DNA of 60,107 nucleotides from Rickettsia typhi (GTDB lineage Bacteria; Pseudomonadota; Alphaproteobacteria; Rickettsiales; UBA1997). This document shows, one piece after another, positions 18,714-27,242 of the stretch (positions are counted from its first letter, which is position 1; the number at the start of each line of letters is the position of its first letter). Location: the NCBI GenBank assembly GCA_945862455.1, contig CAMAXU010000006.1, positions 1-60,107 of the forward strand, written 5' to 3'. Below the pieces are notes generated by a model. The model was not told the origin of the DNA, made no database searches, and saw nothing but the letters and a program-made list of their open reading frames with translations. The translations under genes and the position numbers were made by a program.

Positions 18714-20251
18714 TGTTTAAAATGACGCGTTTCGATGAAATAAAGAGCAATTCCTTTTTCATCAGCTTTGGCGATTACTTCTTCATCGCGCATTGATCCG
18801 CCTGTTGCGATGATGGCTTTGATACCAAAAGATGCAGCAATTTCGATATTATCGGCAAATGGAAAAAAGGCATCAGAAGCTAAAAATCCGCCTTTGGCTT
18901 TATCAATTTTTTTCTCACCATCAAAAAATTCGGCAGCTTTTTTGCAGGCAATTTCGCAAGAATCAACGCGACTCATTTGTCCCGCGCCAATGCCGACAGT
19001 TTGAAAATCTTGCACTACAATTATCGCATTCGATTTCACATGTTTGCACACATTCATCGCAAAAATTAATTGTTCGATTTCAATTTCATTAGCTGCTTTT
19101 TTTGTGACTAATTTTAGATCATTTTTTGTGATATTTTTTTGATCTAATTCTTGAATCAAAAATCCGCCCGATATTGATTTTACTTGAATTTCCGCCGATT
19201 TTTTAAAGTCGGCGATCAACAAGCGTAAATTCTTTTTGGCAGCTAAAATTGCTCGCGCTTTTTCATCAATTTCACGCGCAATAATCACTTCAAAAAACAT
19301 TTTAGAAAGCTCGAGCGCCAAAGTTTCATCAATTTTTCCGTTTAGCGCCACAATGCCGCCAAAAGCTGATTTTGAATCAGACGAAAGCGCGCGCGCGTAG
19401 GCTTCAAACAATGTTTCGCCAATCGCAGTTCCGCAAGGATTAGCATGTTTGATAATCGCGCAAGCTGGTTTTTGAAATTCCAAAACCAAATTATAAGCCG
19501 CATCAGAATCGTTTAAATTATTATAGCTCAATTCTTTTCCCTGTAGCTGTTTGGCGTTTACAATTCCCGAATTTGAAGTTGAAAAAACCGCCGCTTTTTG
19601 GTGCGAATTTTCGCCGTAACGCAATTCTTGTTTTAAGTTTCCGCGAAGCGAAAAATCGCTTTGGTTAAACCAGTTTGAAATTGCCAAATCATAATCGGCA
19701 ATGTTTTTAAAGGCTTGCGCTGCGAGTTTTTTTCTAAAATCAAAACTTGTCGCGCCAGAATTTTTTTCCATTTCTGCAACCAAATTTTCATATTGTGCGC
19801 ACGATGTAATTACAGTTTTGTAACCAAAGTTTTTCGAAGCCGAACGCACCATCGCCGGCCCGCCAATATCAATGTTTTCGATAATTTCTTCTTCGTCAGA
19901 AGTTTTAGCAACTGTTTCAACAAAGGGATAAAGATTGATTATCAGCAAATCAATTGCCTCAATTTCGTGCGCCGCCGCCGCTTTCACATGCTCAACATTA
20001 TCAAGCACCGCAAGCAACGCGCCATGAACTTTCGGATGCAAAGTTTTCACCCGCCCATCCATCATTTCCGGAAAACCCGTAAAATCAGAAATATCTTTAT
20101 TGACGATATTATTTTGCGTTAAAAGTTTAGAAGTTCCGCCCGTAGAAATTATTTCAACACCGCGCGCAACCAAATTCTGCGCCAGCTCAACAATTCCCGA
20201 TTTATCCGAAACTGAAATTAAACAACGTTTTATTTTTTGTAGATTTTGCAT
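18710..20251 (-). CDS. purH: Bifunctional AICAR formyltransferase / IMP cyclohydrolase
   Basis: PurH catalyses the last two steps of de novo IMP synthesis. The 513-aa length is standard. The N-terminal IMP cyclohydrolase domain (ISVSDKSGIVELA, KTLHPKVHGALLA) is followed by the AICAR transformylase domain (RYGENSHQKAAVF, KHANPCGTAIG, AFGGIVALN). cmk follows upstream on the same strand with a 19-bp gap. Its presence implies that this organism makes purines de novo, unlike Rickettsia. Confidence 0.97.
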   Translation of the reverse strand: MQNLQKIKRCLISVSDKSGIVELAQNLVARGVEIISTGGTSKLLTQNNIVNKDISDFTGFPEMMDGRVKTLHPKVHGALLAVLDNVEHVKAAAAHEIEAIDLLIINLYPFVETVAKTSDEEEIIENIDIGGPAMVRSASKNFGYKTVITSCAQYENLVAEMEKNSGATSFDFRKKLAAQAFKNIADYDLAISNWFNQSDFSLRGNLKQELRYGENSHQKAAVFSTSNSGIVNAKQLQGKELSYNNLNDSDAAYNLVLEFQKPACAIIKHANPCGTAIGETLFEAYARALSSDSKSAFGGIVALNGKIDETLALELSKMFFEVIIAREIDEKARAILAAKKNLRLLIADFKKSAEIQVKSISGGFLIQELDQKNITKNDLKLVTKKAANEIEIEQLIFAMNVCKHVKSNAIIVVQDFQTVGIGAGQMSRVDSCEIACKKAAEFFDGEKKIDKAKGGFLASDAFFPFADNIEIAASFGIKAIIATGGSMRDEEVIAKADEKGIALYFIETRHFKH

Positions 20252-20270
20252 TTTTTATTATTTGTTAGTT

Positions 20271-20894
20271 TTATTTTATTGTTTGTAAAATTTTCTGAAA
20301 TCCTTCTTCAATAGTCAAATTTCCATTATCAATTACAACCGCTCCGTCGGCGATTTTTAGTGGGGCGTCAGTGCGTGAAAAATCATTTTCGTCGCGTTTT
20401 TTTAACTGGGCTAAAATTTCATCGAAGTTGGTTTGAAGTTGGTTGAAGCGACGGCGCGCGCGGATTTCGACATCGGCGGTGACAAAAAATTTATAATCAG
20501 CATCAGGGCAAATTATGGTTGTGGTGTCACGCCCATCAAGCACCGCGCCGCCATTTTTTTCTTTGCCTTGGCGCACAAAGTTTTTTTGAAAATTAAAAAG
20601 TGCCGCCCGAAGTTTTGGATTTTTCGCAATGATTGAAGCAATCGCGCCAATTTTTTCACTAAATAATTCTTCTGGCTCCAAATCACTTTCAGAAATATTT
20701 TTTACCAATTCCAAAATATGTTCTTCAAATTCCGCCGGCGCAATTCCGCGCTCCATCAAGCGAAACGCCACAAGCCGATAAAGCGCGCCAGTATTGAGAT
20801 AAGGTACATTAAAATGCACCGCAATTTTTTTTGCCAAAGTTCCTTTTCCCGAAGCGCTTGGTCCATCAATTGCGATTACTAAATTTTTTTTCAT
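20271..20894 (-). CDS. cmk: Cytidylate kinase
   Basis: Cmk phosphorylates CMP/dCMP. The 207-aa protein has the P-loop GPSASGKGT (about residues 11-19), the CMP-binding YLNTGALYR region, and DGRDTTTIICPDADYKFF. It is shorter than E. coli Cmk (227 aa) but ends normally. It overlaps the 3' end of the upstream coiled-coil gene by 4 bp, so the two are probably co-transcribed. Confidence 0.94.
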   Translation of the reverse strand: MKKNLVIAIDGPSASGKGTLAKKIAVHFNVPYLNTGALYRLVAFRLMERGIAPAEFEEHILELVKNISESDLEPEELFSEKIGAIASIIAKNPKLRAALFNFQKNFVRQGKEKNGGAVLDGRDTTTIICPDADYKFFVTADVEIRARRRFNQLQTNFDEILAQLKKRDENDFSRTDAPLKIADGAVVIDNGNLTIEEGFQKILQTIK

Positions 20895-21568
20895 GATTTT
20901 CTTTCTTTTGCTTTTTTGAATTCTTTTTCCAGATTATGTATTTCTGTGAAATAGGCGCCCTTTAACTCATCACTACGGCTCTTTAGTTTTTGAATAAAAT
21001 TTTCGAACACATCATTGCTCTCTAGAATATCTTTTTCTTTTAAACTTTGTAATGTCAGCTTGATCGAACCAAACAAAATAGATAACTCCGAGAACCTCTC
21101 AACATCTAAATATTTCTGCGCTGCTAGGCATTGCCAAGAAAACTTATGCTCTTTGGTATGCACAATATCAGCCTTCATTTCATAAATATTGGCCTCCATC
21201 AATGTCACATCTCTTTTTCTTTTATTATCGAGATCCTTCAATTGCTTCTCTAGTTCACTTTCTTTTTCTCTATATTCTTTAGAAATTTTCTTGATCTCTA
21301 GTTCAAACTCCTTTGTTAATTCTTCATGTAAGGATTTTTTTATTTCTTGAGATTCAACTTTAAAAAACTTCTTTTGTATTTCCTGAATTAAAAAGGGCAA
21401 AAGCACTAAAATTAAGCCAGCAAAAGCACCAATCATGCTGATGTACAATATCAAATTCTGAAAAGATTCAGAATAAAAGTTGGATAATTTCTCAAAAGAC
21501 TTCGAGTAAAAACCATCAACTTTTTCAAGAATTTCGAGCGAAAGATCTGTGGAATTTTTTGGTGGCAT
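20891..21568 (-). CDS. Unknown membrane-anchored coiled-coil protein
   Basis: I do not recognise a family. The 225-aa product has one membrane segment at about residues 37-62 (LILYISMIGAFAGLILVLLP) followed by a long charged region (about 65-130) rich in Glu/Lys heptads, typical of coiled coil. Aromatic Tyr/Ser/Phe heptad-like repeats precede the membrane segment (FYSKSFEKLSNFYSESF). It shares a 4-bp overlap with cmk. A structural or tethering role is plausible but not shown. Confidence 0.75.
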   Translation of the reverse strand: MPPKNSTDLSLEILEKVDGFYSKSFEKLSNFYSESFQNLILYISMIGAFAGLILVLLPFLIQEIQKKFFKVESQEIKKSLHEELTKEFELEIKKISKEYREKESELEKQLKDLDNKRKRDVTLMEANIYEMKADIVHTKEHKFSWQCLAAQKYLDVERFSELSILFGSIKLTLQSLKEKDILESNDVFENFIQKLKSRSDELKGAYFTEIHNLEKEFKKAKERKS

Positions 21569-21637
21569 ATTTTTCTGAAATTAGTTTTTACTTAACAAGG
21601 AACTCTTTGCACAAATCATTGTCTTTCCTGATCCTAG

Positions 21638-21729
21638 ACCATTTCGAGGATTTGCTCGAAATGGTTTAAGCCTTTTAAATAAAGGCTTAAACAAACTCTT
21701 AGTCATGCTGAGATTGTCGAAGCATGACT
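21638..21729. repeat. Three tandem hairpins
   Basis: Three perfect stems lie in a row: 21638-21648/21655-21665 (11 bp, ACCATTTCGAG), 21665-21675/21681-21691 (11 bp, TTTAAGCCTTT), and 21701-21709/21721-21729 (9 bp, AGTCATGCT). A family B repeat follows. They fill the 275-bp spacer 21569-21843 between the U32 stop and the coiled-coil gene. The third resembles the widespread GTCATGCTGAG...GCATGAC interspersed repeat. They may terminate or stabilise the U32 transcript. Confidence 0.7.
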
Positions 21730-21765
21730 TTCAACAGGTTCGGCATTACTATTTAGTTTGTTTTT

Positions 21766-21818
21766 AGAAAATCTATTGCGGATGCGCGAATTTACTTCGC
21801 GCGTAGCAATTCAAATTT
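21766..21818 (+). repeat. Family B repeat, short copy B3
   Basis: It holds only the core hairpin GCGCGAA-TTTAC-TTCGCGC inside ATCTATTGCGGAT...GTAGCAATTCAAA. The second hairpin is lost or replaced. The stem bases differ from B2 but still pair fully. Confidence 0.65.
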
Positions 21819-21843
21819 TTCCTAAAATTTTCGACAGAAAATT

Positions 21844-23475
21844 TTAATTTAGCATCTCCCCCATTTTTTTGGTTTTTAAAATCTCGCGCGCTTTGGCATA
21901 TTTTTCGTCGTGCCAAAAAATTAGACAGCCGTTGCAACCTTTGCCGCAGCAGCCATCAACGCCAATTCTTGGCGTTCTTGGTGAAGTTTGTTCGTCACCA
22001 ACTTCGAGCGCGGCGAAATATTTTTTGCGTTTATTTTCGTATTTTTCTACTCGCACATCGCCCGCTTCAAGTTGGTGTGAAAGTTGACGCGATTCTACTT
22101 TTAATTTTTCGCTTTCAATATTGCTTTTTTCCTTACGCACCAAAGTCATCGGCACTAAAAGTTCTTTCAATTTTTCTTGGTTGAATAAATGAAAATCAAC
22201 GGCCGGAATTTTGAAAAGTGGTCTTTGTCCAGCGTGAAGTTTATCCGACACTTCATGATCGATATATTCACCGGCAGCATTTTGTTTGATTTTTTTAAAT
22301 TCGTAAATTCTAAGCAAAATCGGCTCTCTTTGGAAAGGCGATAAAAATTCTAAAACATCACCCGCATCCATGCGGTTCTTGCCTTCAACAATAATGTTAT
22401 CGCCATCCCAATCGATAATTTTAGCGGTAAATTCGTAAAAAGAAGTTGATCCCGTGCTTTCATAATCATGCGCCAGATTAGTCAAACGGCCATCGTGAAA
22501 AGCTAAAGTGTAACCGCGATTAGCGATGGAATTAATTTCATCCATATAATCATCAGCATTCCAGTTTTGAGGATTTTCCATATAATCATCAATCGCCGCG
22601 CGATAAACGCGGGCAACGGATCCGGCGTAAAATTCGGTTTTGTTGCGACCTTCAACTTTAAATGAATCAAGACCCATTTTGATATATTCGTCAAGTTTAG
22701 GTAACAAACAAAGATCTTTAGAATTTAAAATGTAAGAACCATGAACATCTTCTTCAAAAGGCAAAAACTGACCTGGGCGCACTTCTTCTTCTAAAAAGAA
22801 ATCGAACATTTCTTTGTTAGTTTCGTTGATTTCAATTTCGTGTTCGCTGTTATCTTTGAGTTTTATTTTTAATTTATAACCCCATCTGCAACTGTGCGCG
22901 CAGCTTCCCTGATTGGCTCCGCGTTCGGCTAAAAAGTTTGAAAGCAAGCATCTCCCCGAATAAGTCATGCATAAAGATCCGTGAATGAAAGTTTCAATTT
23001 TGATATTCGGGCATTTTTCGCGAATCACCGCGAGCTCTTCAAAACTCACTTCGCGCGCCATTACAACTAAACTAGCACCTTGTTTTTCCCAGAAATCTAC
23101 GGTTAACCATGAACAAACATTGGCTTGGGTTGAAATATGTAATTCCAATTCTGGAGCGCGTTCTTTGACGAATTGAAAAACGCCGGGATCGGAAACAATC
23201 AAGCCATCAGGTTTAACTTTTTTTACGGTATCAATAAATTCCGGAAGTTTTTCGATGTCTTTATTATGCGAAAAAAGATTCAGCGTTAAATAAACTTTTT
23301 TACCGCGTAAGTGAGCAAATTCAATTCCCTCCACAACATCTTCCAAAGTGAAGCCCGATTTTACACGCAGCGACATGTCCGGCGTTCCGCAATAAACGGC
23401 ATCGGCACCATATAAAATAGCAGTTTTTAAGCGATCGAGAGTTCCTGCAGGAAGAAGCAGTTCGGGCTTTTTCAT
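21844..23475 (-). CDS. U32 family protein, probable tRNA hydroxylation protein TrhP
   Basis: The N-terminal barrel (KPELLLPAGTLDRLKTAILYGADAVYCG) and ETFIHGSLCMTYSGRCLLSNFL...GSCAHSCRWGY carry the U32 signature and iron-sulfur-type cysteines. YegQ/TrhP members take part in 5-hydroxyuridine formation on tRNA wobble bases; the peptidase label is historical. At 543 aa it is longer than E. coli YegQ (453 aa). The extra C-terminus has a dense cysteine group, GCCGKGCNGC. It follows the ABC gene upstream by 10 bp. Confidence 0.88.
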   Translation of the reverse strand: MKKPELLLPAGTLDRLKTAILYGADAVYCGTPDMSLRVKSGFTLEDVVEGIEFAHLRGKKVYLTLNLFSHNKDIEKLPEFIDTVKKVKPDGLIVSDPGVFQFVKERAPELELHISTQANVCSWLTVDFWEKQGASLVVMAREVSFEELAVIREKCPNIKIETFIHGSLCMTYSGRCLLSNFLAERGANQGSCAHSCRWGYKLKIKLKDNSEHEIEINETNKEMFDFFLEEEVRPGQFLPFEEDVHGSYILNSKDLCLLPKLDEYIKMGLDSFKVEGRNKTEFYAGSVARVYRAAIDDYMENPQNWNADDYMDEINSIANRGYTLAFHDGRLTNLAHDYESTGSTSFYEFTAKIIDWDGDNIIVEGKNRMDAGDVLEFLSPFQREPILLRIYEFKKIKQNAAGEYIDHEVSDKLHAGQRPLFKIPAVDFHLFNQEKLKELLVPMTLVRKEKSNIESEKLKVESRQLSHQLEAGDVRVEKYENKRKKYFAALEVGDEQTSPRTPRIGVDGCCGKGCNGCLIFWHDEKYAKAREILKTKKMGEMLN

Positions 23476-23485
23476 AATTTATTTT

Positions 23486-24976
23486 TTAAAAATGTGAGAT
23501 CAGAGCTTTGGTATAAGACTCTTTTGGGGAGCGAATAATTTGGGATTTTTCACCAGATTCAACAATTTGTCCAGATTTTAAAACCACTATTTGATCAGCA
23601 ATTTGACTAACCACATCAAGATCATGTGAAATCAGAATATAAGAAATTTTTTGAACCTTTTGAATTTCGGCTAAAAGTTTCAAAATTTCATTCTGGGTTT
23701 TGAGATCAAGCGCCGAAGTTGGTTCATCCAAAATCAAAATTTTCGGGTTTAAAATCAAAGCCCGCGCAATTGCAACTCTTTGGCGCTGTCCGCCGGAAAG
23801 TTGATGCGGATAATGGTTTTTTAAATTGAGATTTAACTGAAGTTTTTTCATTACAATATCAACTTCATGATTTTGGTTTTTTAAACCGTTAATTAACAAA
23901 CCTTCTTCGATAATATCTTTTACCAACATGCGCGGATCAAGGCTAGAAAATGGATCTTGAAAAATAATCTGAATATCGCGGCGCAATTCTTTGTTACTTT
24001 TTAGCCAGTTTTTTTCACCAAAAAAATTTATTTCACCAACAAAAGAAATCAAATTGGTTAAAGCTAGCGCAATCGTTGATTTTCCTGAGCCGCTTTCGCC
24101 AATTATTCCCAGATTTTGACCTTGTTGTAGTGAAAAATTTAAATTTTTATTAGCGTAAAAATTTTCTTTTTTGAAAAAAGATTTTTGTAATTGATGAATT
24201 ACGGAGAGATTTTTTACATTTAATATTTGATCTCCAAAAACTTTATTTTCTTTGCGAGAACTTAACTCGTGAAATTGCGTTTGACGGTTTTTAATGATTT
24301 CACCATCTTCCATTTCAATAATTTCATCAGCAATTTTACCAACCGCGCGAAAATTGTGAGAGATAAATAAAACTGACAATCCTAATTCATTTTTTAAGCG
24401 CAAAATTAAAGCCAAGATTTCATTTTGTATCACAACATCAAGCGCCGTTGTTGGTTCATCAGCAATCAAAATTTTTGGATTATTTGCCAATGCAATTGCA
24501 ATCATCACACGCTGTTTTTGCCCGCCAGAAAGCTGGTGCGGATAGGCATTTAATCTTGAAGAAAAATTTTCTAATTCCACCATTTTCAATAATTCTAAAA
24601 CACGATTTTGTAATTTTTTCTTAGAAATTTTTGGATTATGAATTGTTACAGCTTCAGCAATTTGATCACCAATTTTATGCAGCGGATTTAATGAAGTATT
24701 TGGATCTTGAAAAACCAAACCAATTTCTTTGCCACGAATTTTGCACAGTTTTTTTTCATCAATTTCAAGCAGGTTTTTTCCATCAAAAATAATTTCACCT
24801 GAAATTTTTGCTTTAGGCAAAAGCCTTGTTATAGCAAGCGCTGTCACCGATTTTCCTGATCCACTTTGACCAACTAATGCTGTGATTTTTTTAGGAAATA
24901 AATCAAAAGAAACGCCTTTTACAACCTGATTTTTTTCAAAAAAAACCGCTAAATTTTTAACAGATAAAATCGGCAT
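23486..24976 (-). CDS. ABC transporter ATP-binding protein with two ATPase domains (YejF/Opp-like)
   Basis: Two complete ATPase cassettes are fused in 496 aa. Domain 1 has Walker A GQSGSGKS (residues 36-43), signature LSGGQKQR (149-156) and Walker B ILIADEP. Domain 2 has GESGSGKS (293-300), LSGGQRQR and ILILDEP. This is the arrangement of YejF, which energises uptake of peptides and microcin C in alphaproteobacteria and enterics. The permease and binding-protein genes (yejABE-like) are not next to it. It may form an operon with the U32 gene 10 bp downstream. Confidence 0.92.
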   Translation of the reverse strand: MPILSVKNLAVFFEKNQVVKGVSFDLFPKKITALVGQSGSGKSVTALAITRLLPKAKISGEIIFDGKNLLEIDEKKLCKIRGKEIGLVFQDPNTSLNPLHKIGDQIAEAVTIHNPKISKKKLQNRVLELLKMVELENFSSRLNAYPHQLSGGQKQRVMIAIALANNPKILIADEPTTALDVVIQNEILALILRLKNELGLSVLFISHNFRAVGKIADEIIEMEDGEIIKNRQTQFHELSSRKENKVFGDQILNVKNLSVIHQLQKSFFKKENFYANKNLNFSLQQGQNLGIIGESGSGKSTIALALTNLISFVGEINFFGEKNWLKSNKELRRDIQIIFQDPFSSLDPRMLVKDIIEEGLLINGLKNQNHEVDIVMKKLQLNLNLKNHYPHQLSGGQRQRVAIARALILNPKILILDEPTSALDLKTQNEILKLLAEIQKVQKISYILISHDLDVVSQIADQIVVLKSGQIVESGEKSQIIRSPKESYTKALISHF

Positions 24977-25035
24977 TTAGGTAAAAACTTATTTTAAAAA
25001 ATGACATAAAAAAAAACCGCCGACATTTTTATTAT

Positions 25036-25080
25036 GAGTCTGTTGTATAAATCAAAATTTTCTAAGAAATTTTGGTGATT
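25036..25080 (+). repeat. Family A remnant (left end)
   Basis: The stretch TAAATCAAAATTTTCTAAGA and its flanks follow the first 45 or so bases of family A with several substitutions; the right half is missing. A very similar remnant lies at 52162-52196. The two share changes from the consensus, suggesting an older subfamily. Confidence 0.55.
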
Positions 25081-25114
25081 GTCCCTTGATTCACAAAAAA
25101 ACTCGATGTCACAC

Positions 25115-25278
25115 TATACCAAATTAACTATCTCTTGATAGTGCTAACGAAGTATTTTTGAGGAAAAATTGCGACTGGAAATGTAAGCCTGTATCAAGTG
25201 ATACAGCGTCATTTTCTGAGCAAATTTTTACCAAAAAGACAAAGTTATGGCTTATCAAGAGATAGTTAATTTGGTATA
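25115..25278. mobile_element. Mariner/Tc1-like MITE candidate
   Basis: Positions 25115-25140 and 25253-25278 are perfect 26-bp inverted repeats that begin TATACC and end GGTATA. This fits an element ending TACC...GGTA with TA target duplications, as in the IS630/Tc1 group. A central hairpin, CTGTATCA-AG-TGATACAG, lies near 25188-25205. The element is 164 bp and non-coding. It occupies part of the 473-bp gene-free block 24977-25449. Confidence 0.75.
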
Positions 25279-25333
25279 AGCCTGTGTGATGGGTGATTCT
25301 TGTTTTAGACTTGAATCACCCATCACACAGGCT
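25279..25333. repeat. 21-bp inverted repeat hairpin
   Basis: 25279-25299 and 25313-25333 are perfect complements around a 13-nt loop; the arm contains GTGTGATGGGTGATTC. It starts directly after the mariner-like palindrome. Outside both, CGATGTCAC (25104-25112) and GTGACATCG (25340-25348) form a further enclosing inverted repeat. A partial relative (GTGATGGGTGATTCAAG) occurs near 55257-55273. Confidence 0.75.
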
Positions 25334-25449
25334 CAAAGGTGACATCGATTGTGCCTTAGGGATAATTACCGAAATTTTAGTAATTCTGATTTTTATACGA
25401 ATTCATTTTCATTACTCCATATTTGTTATCTGAATTTTTTCTTAAAAAA

Positions 25450-26379
25450 TTAGAATTTTCCTTGGTAAATCTGAATAATATTTTCAAGCATTTTAAGCGC
25501 TTCTGCTCTTGGGCGCTGGAAAGTGTTGCGACCAATTATTGAGCCATTCGCACCACCTTTGTAGATTTCGCGGATTTCATTGTAAATTTCATTTTCACCT
25601 TTGGCATTTCCACCAGAAAACACCACAATTCTTTTATTGTTGAAAGTAGTTTTCATTACGTGACGAATGCGCTCTTCCATTGTTGTAACAGGAATTTTTA
25701 CTTTTTCGTAAATCTTGATTGCTTCAAGATTTTCCAAAGCTTGGGTTGGAGGTTTAACTTTTATGATGTGTGCACCTAGTAAAGCGGCGATGTGGGCTGC
25801 ATAGGCACAAATATCCATCGCAGTTTCGCCGATTTTTGAAAGATCGCCGCCACGTGGATAAGACCAAATTACTGTTGCCAAACCATAAGATTTAGCTTCT
25901 TCCGACATTTCACGAATTTCTTCAAACATGTCAAAAGCTGCATCAGATCCCGGATAAATTGTAAAACCAATTGCCGAACATCCTAAACGTAAAGCATCTT
26001 TTACAGAAGCTGTTGTAGCTTGATGTGGAGCGGTTCCGCCATTGTGAAGAGAGTTAGAAGAATTAACTTTTAGAATAGTTGGAATTGCGCCAGCAAATGT
26101 GTCAGCACCAGCTTCAATCATTCCTAAAGGCGCGGCGTAAGCGTTTAAACCGGCATCAATTGCAAGTTGGAAATGATAATGTGGATCGTAAGCATCTGGA
26201 TTTACCGCGAAACTTCTGTCTGGACCATGTTCGAAACCTTGATCAACTGGCAATATTACCATTTTACCGGTACCACCTAATTTACCATGCATCAAAATAC
26301 GGGCTAAATTGCCTTTAGTTCCTGCATTGTCACTTTCGTAGCAAGATAGAATTTTTTTAACTTTAGTAGAGATTTTCAT
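25450..26379 (-). CDS. fbaB: Class I fructose-bisphosphate aldolase (DhnA/FbaB type)
   Basis: This Schiff-base aldolase interconverts fructose 1,6-bisphosphate with two triose phosphates. The 309-aa product has ILPVDQGFEHGPDRSF, the lysine-containing AHIIKVKPPT segment and the phosphate-binding VFSGGNAKGENE and GSIIGRNTFQRP loops. In organisms without full glycolysis it may serve gluconeogenesis. It is monocistronic; the repeat block lies downstream of its stop. Confidence 0.93.
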   Translation of the reverse strand: MKISTKVKKILSCYESDNAGTKGNLARILMHGKLGGTGKMVILPVDQGFEHGPDRSFAVNPDAYDPHYHFQLAIDAGLNAYAAPLGMIEAGADTFAGAIPTILKVNSSNSLHNGGTAPHQATTASVKDALRLGCSAIGFTIYPGSDAAFDMFEEIREMSEEAKSYGLATVIWSYPRGGDLSKIGETAMDICAYAAHIAALLGAHIIKVKPPTQALENLEAIKIYEKVKIPVTTMEERIRHVMKTTFNNKRIVVFSGGNAKGENEIYNEIREIYKGGANGSIIGRNTFQRPRAEALKMLENIIQIYQGKF

Positions 26380-26585
26380 ATTTTTTGGAAAGTTTTTTCG
26401 AGAAAGGAATTTTGTGTGAGAAAATTTTTATATTACAAGTCGCAAGCGTCAAGTTTTTAGTTTTTAATTGCTAAGTTTTTAGAGATTTTTTAAAACTGTT
26501 TTAATCTGATACTTAGCCAATTAGATCCTGTCATCCTGAACTTGTTTTAGGATCTATCTAAAATATAAAAACCTCTAAACTTTCC

Positions 26586-27227
26586 ATGCAACTCGAACAA
26601 AAAAAACTTGCCGCTTTTGACGAAATTAAAAAATTCACAACATTAACCAAAAGCCAAATCAAAGAGCTTGAGGACTACGTAGCATTACTTCTACAAGAAA
26701 ATGACAATTTCAATTTCATAGGCAAATCAACTATCGAAAATCTTTGGGAACGCCATATTTTGGACAGCGCTCAGCTTTTATGCTTCATTGAAAATAAAAA
26801 TCTGAAATTCGCTGACTTCGGCACTGGCGCTGGTTTTCCCGGTTTGGTGCTTTCAATTTTAGGACTTCGCGAAATGCATTTAGTAGAAAAATCTTTCAGA
26901 AAATCCGATTTTTTACGTCGTGCTAAATTACTTTCACAAAATCGTGTTTTTGTTCATCAATCCAAACTTGAAGAATTAGCAGTTCAAGAATTTGACTGCA
27001 TAACTTCACGAGCCTTAGCACCGCTTGATCAACTTTTAATTCACAGTAAAAAATTCTTAAAAAAAGATGGTTATTGTCTGTTTTTAAAAGGCAAAAACCT
27101 AAAATCAGAAATTGAACTTGCGAAAAAATCTTTTCAATTTGATTATGATTTACACCCAAGTTTGACATCACAAGAAAGCAACATCATTAAAATTTCTAAC
27201 ATTTCTAACATTTCTAACCAAAATTAA
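26586..27227 (+). CDS. rsmG: 16S rRNA (guanine-N7)-methyltransferase RsmG
   Basis: RsmG methylates G527 of 16S rRNA. The 213-aa protein has the NLWERHILDSAQL signature and the SAM site FADFGTGAGFPGLVLSI. The C-terminus ends in a tripled Ile-Ser-Asn encoded by three exact 9-bp repeats (ATTTCTAAC, 27192-27218), a likely slippage tract. ald follows after 15 bp, so they may be co-transcribed; rsmG is more often next to mnmG and parA, neither of which is here. Confidence 0.95.
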   Translation: MQLEQKKLAAFDEIKKFTTLTKSQIKELEDYVALLLQENDNFNFIGKSTIENLWERHILDSAQLLCFIENKNLKFADFGTGAGFPGLVLSILGLREMHLVEKSFRKSDFLRRAKLLSQNRVFVHQSKLEELAVQEFDCITSRALAPLDQLLIHSKKFLKKDGYCLFLKGKNLKSEIELAKKSFQFDYDLHPSLTSQESNIIKISNISNISNQN

Positions 27228-27242
27228 AACGGAGAAAAACTC

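Noticed and set aside
18768-20288. Several plus-strand frames opposite purH
   Set aside because: They are antisense shadows; purH has all catalytic motifs on the minus strand.
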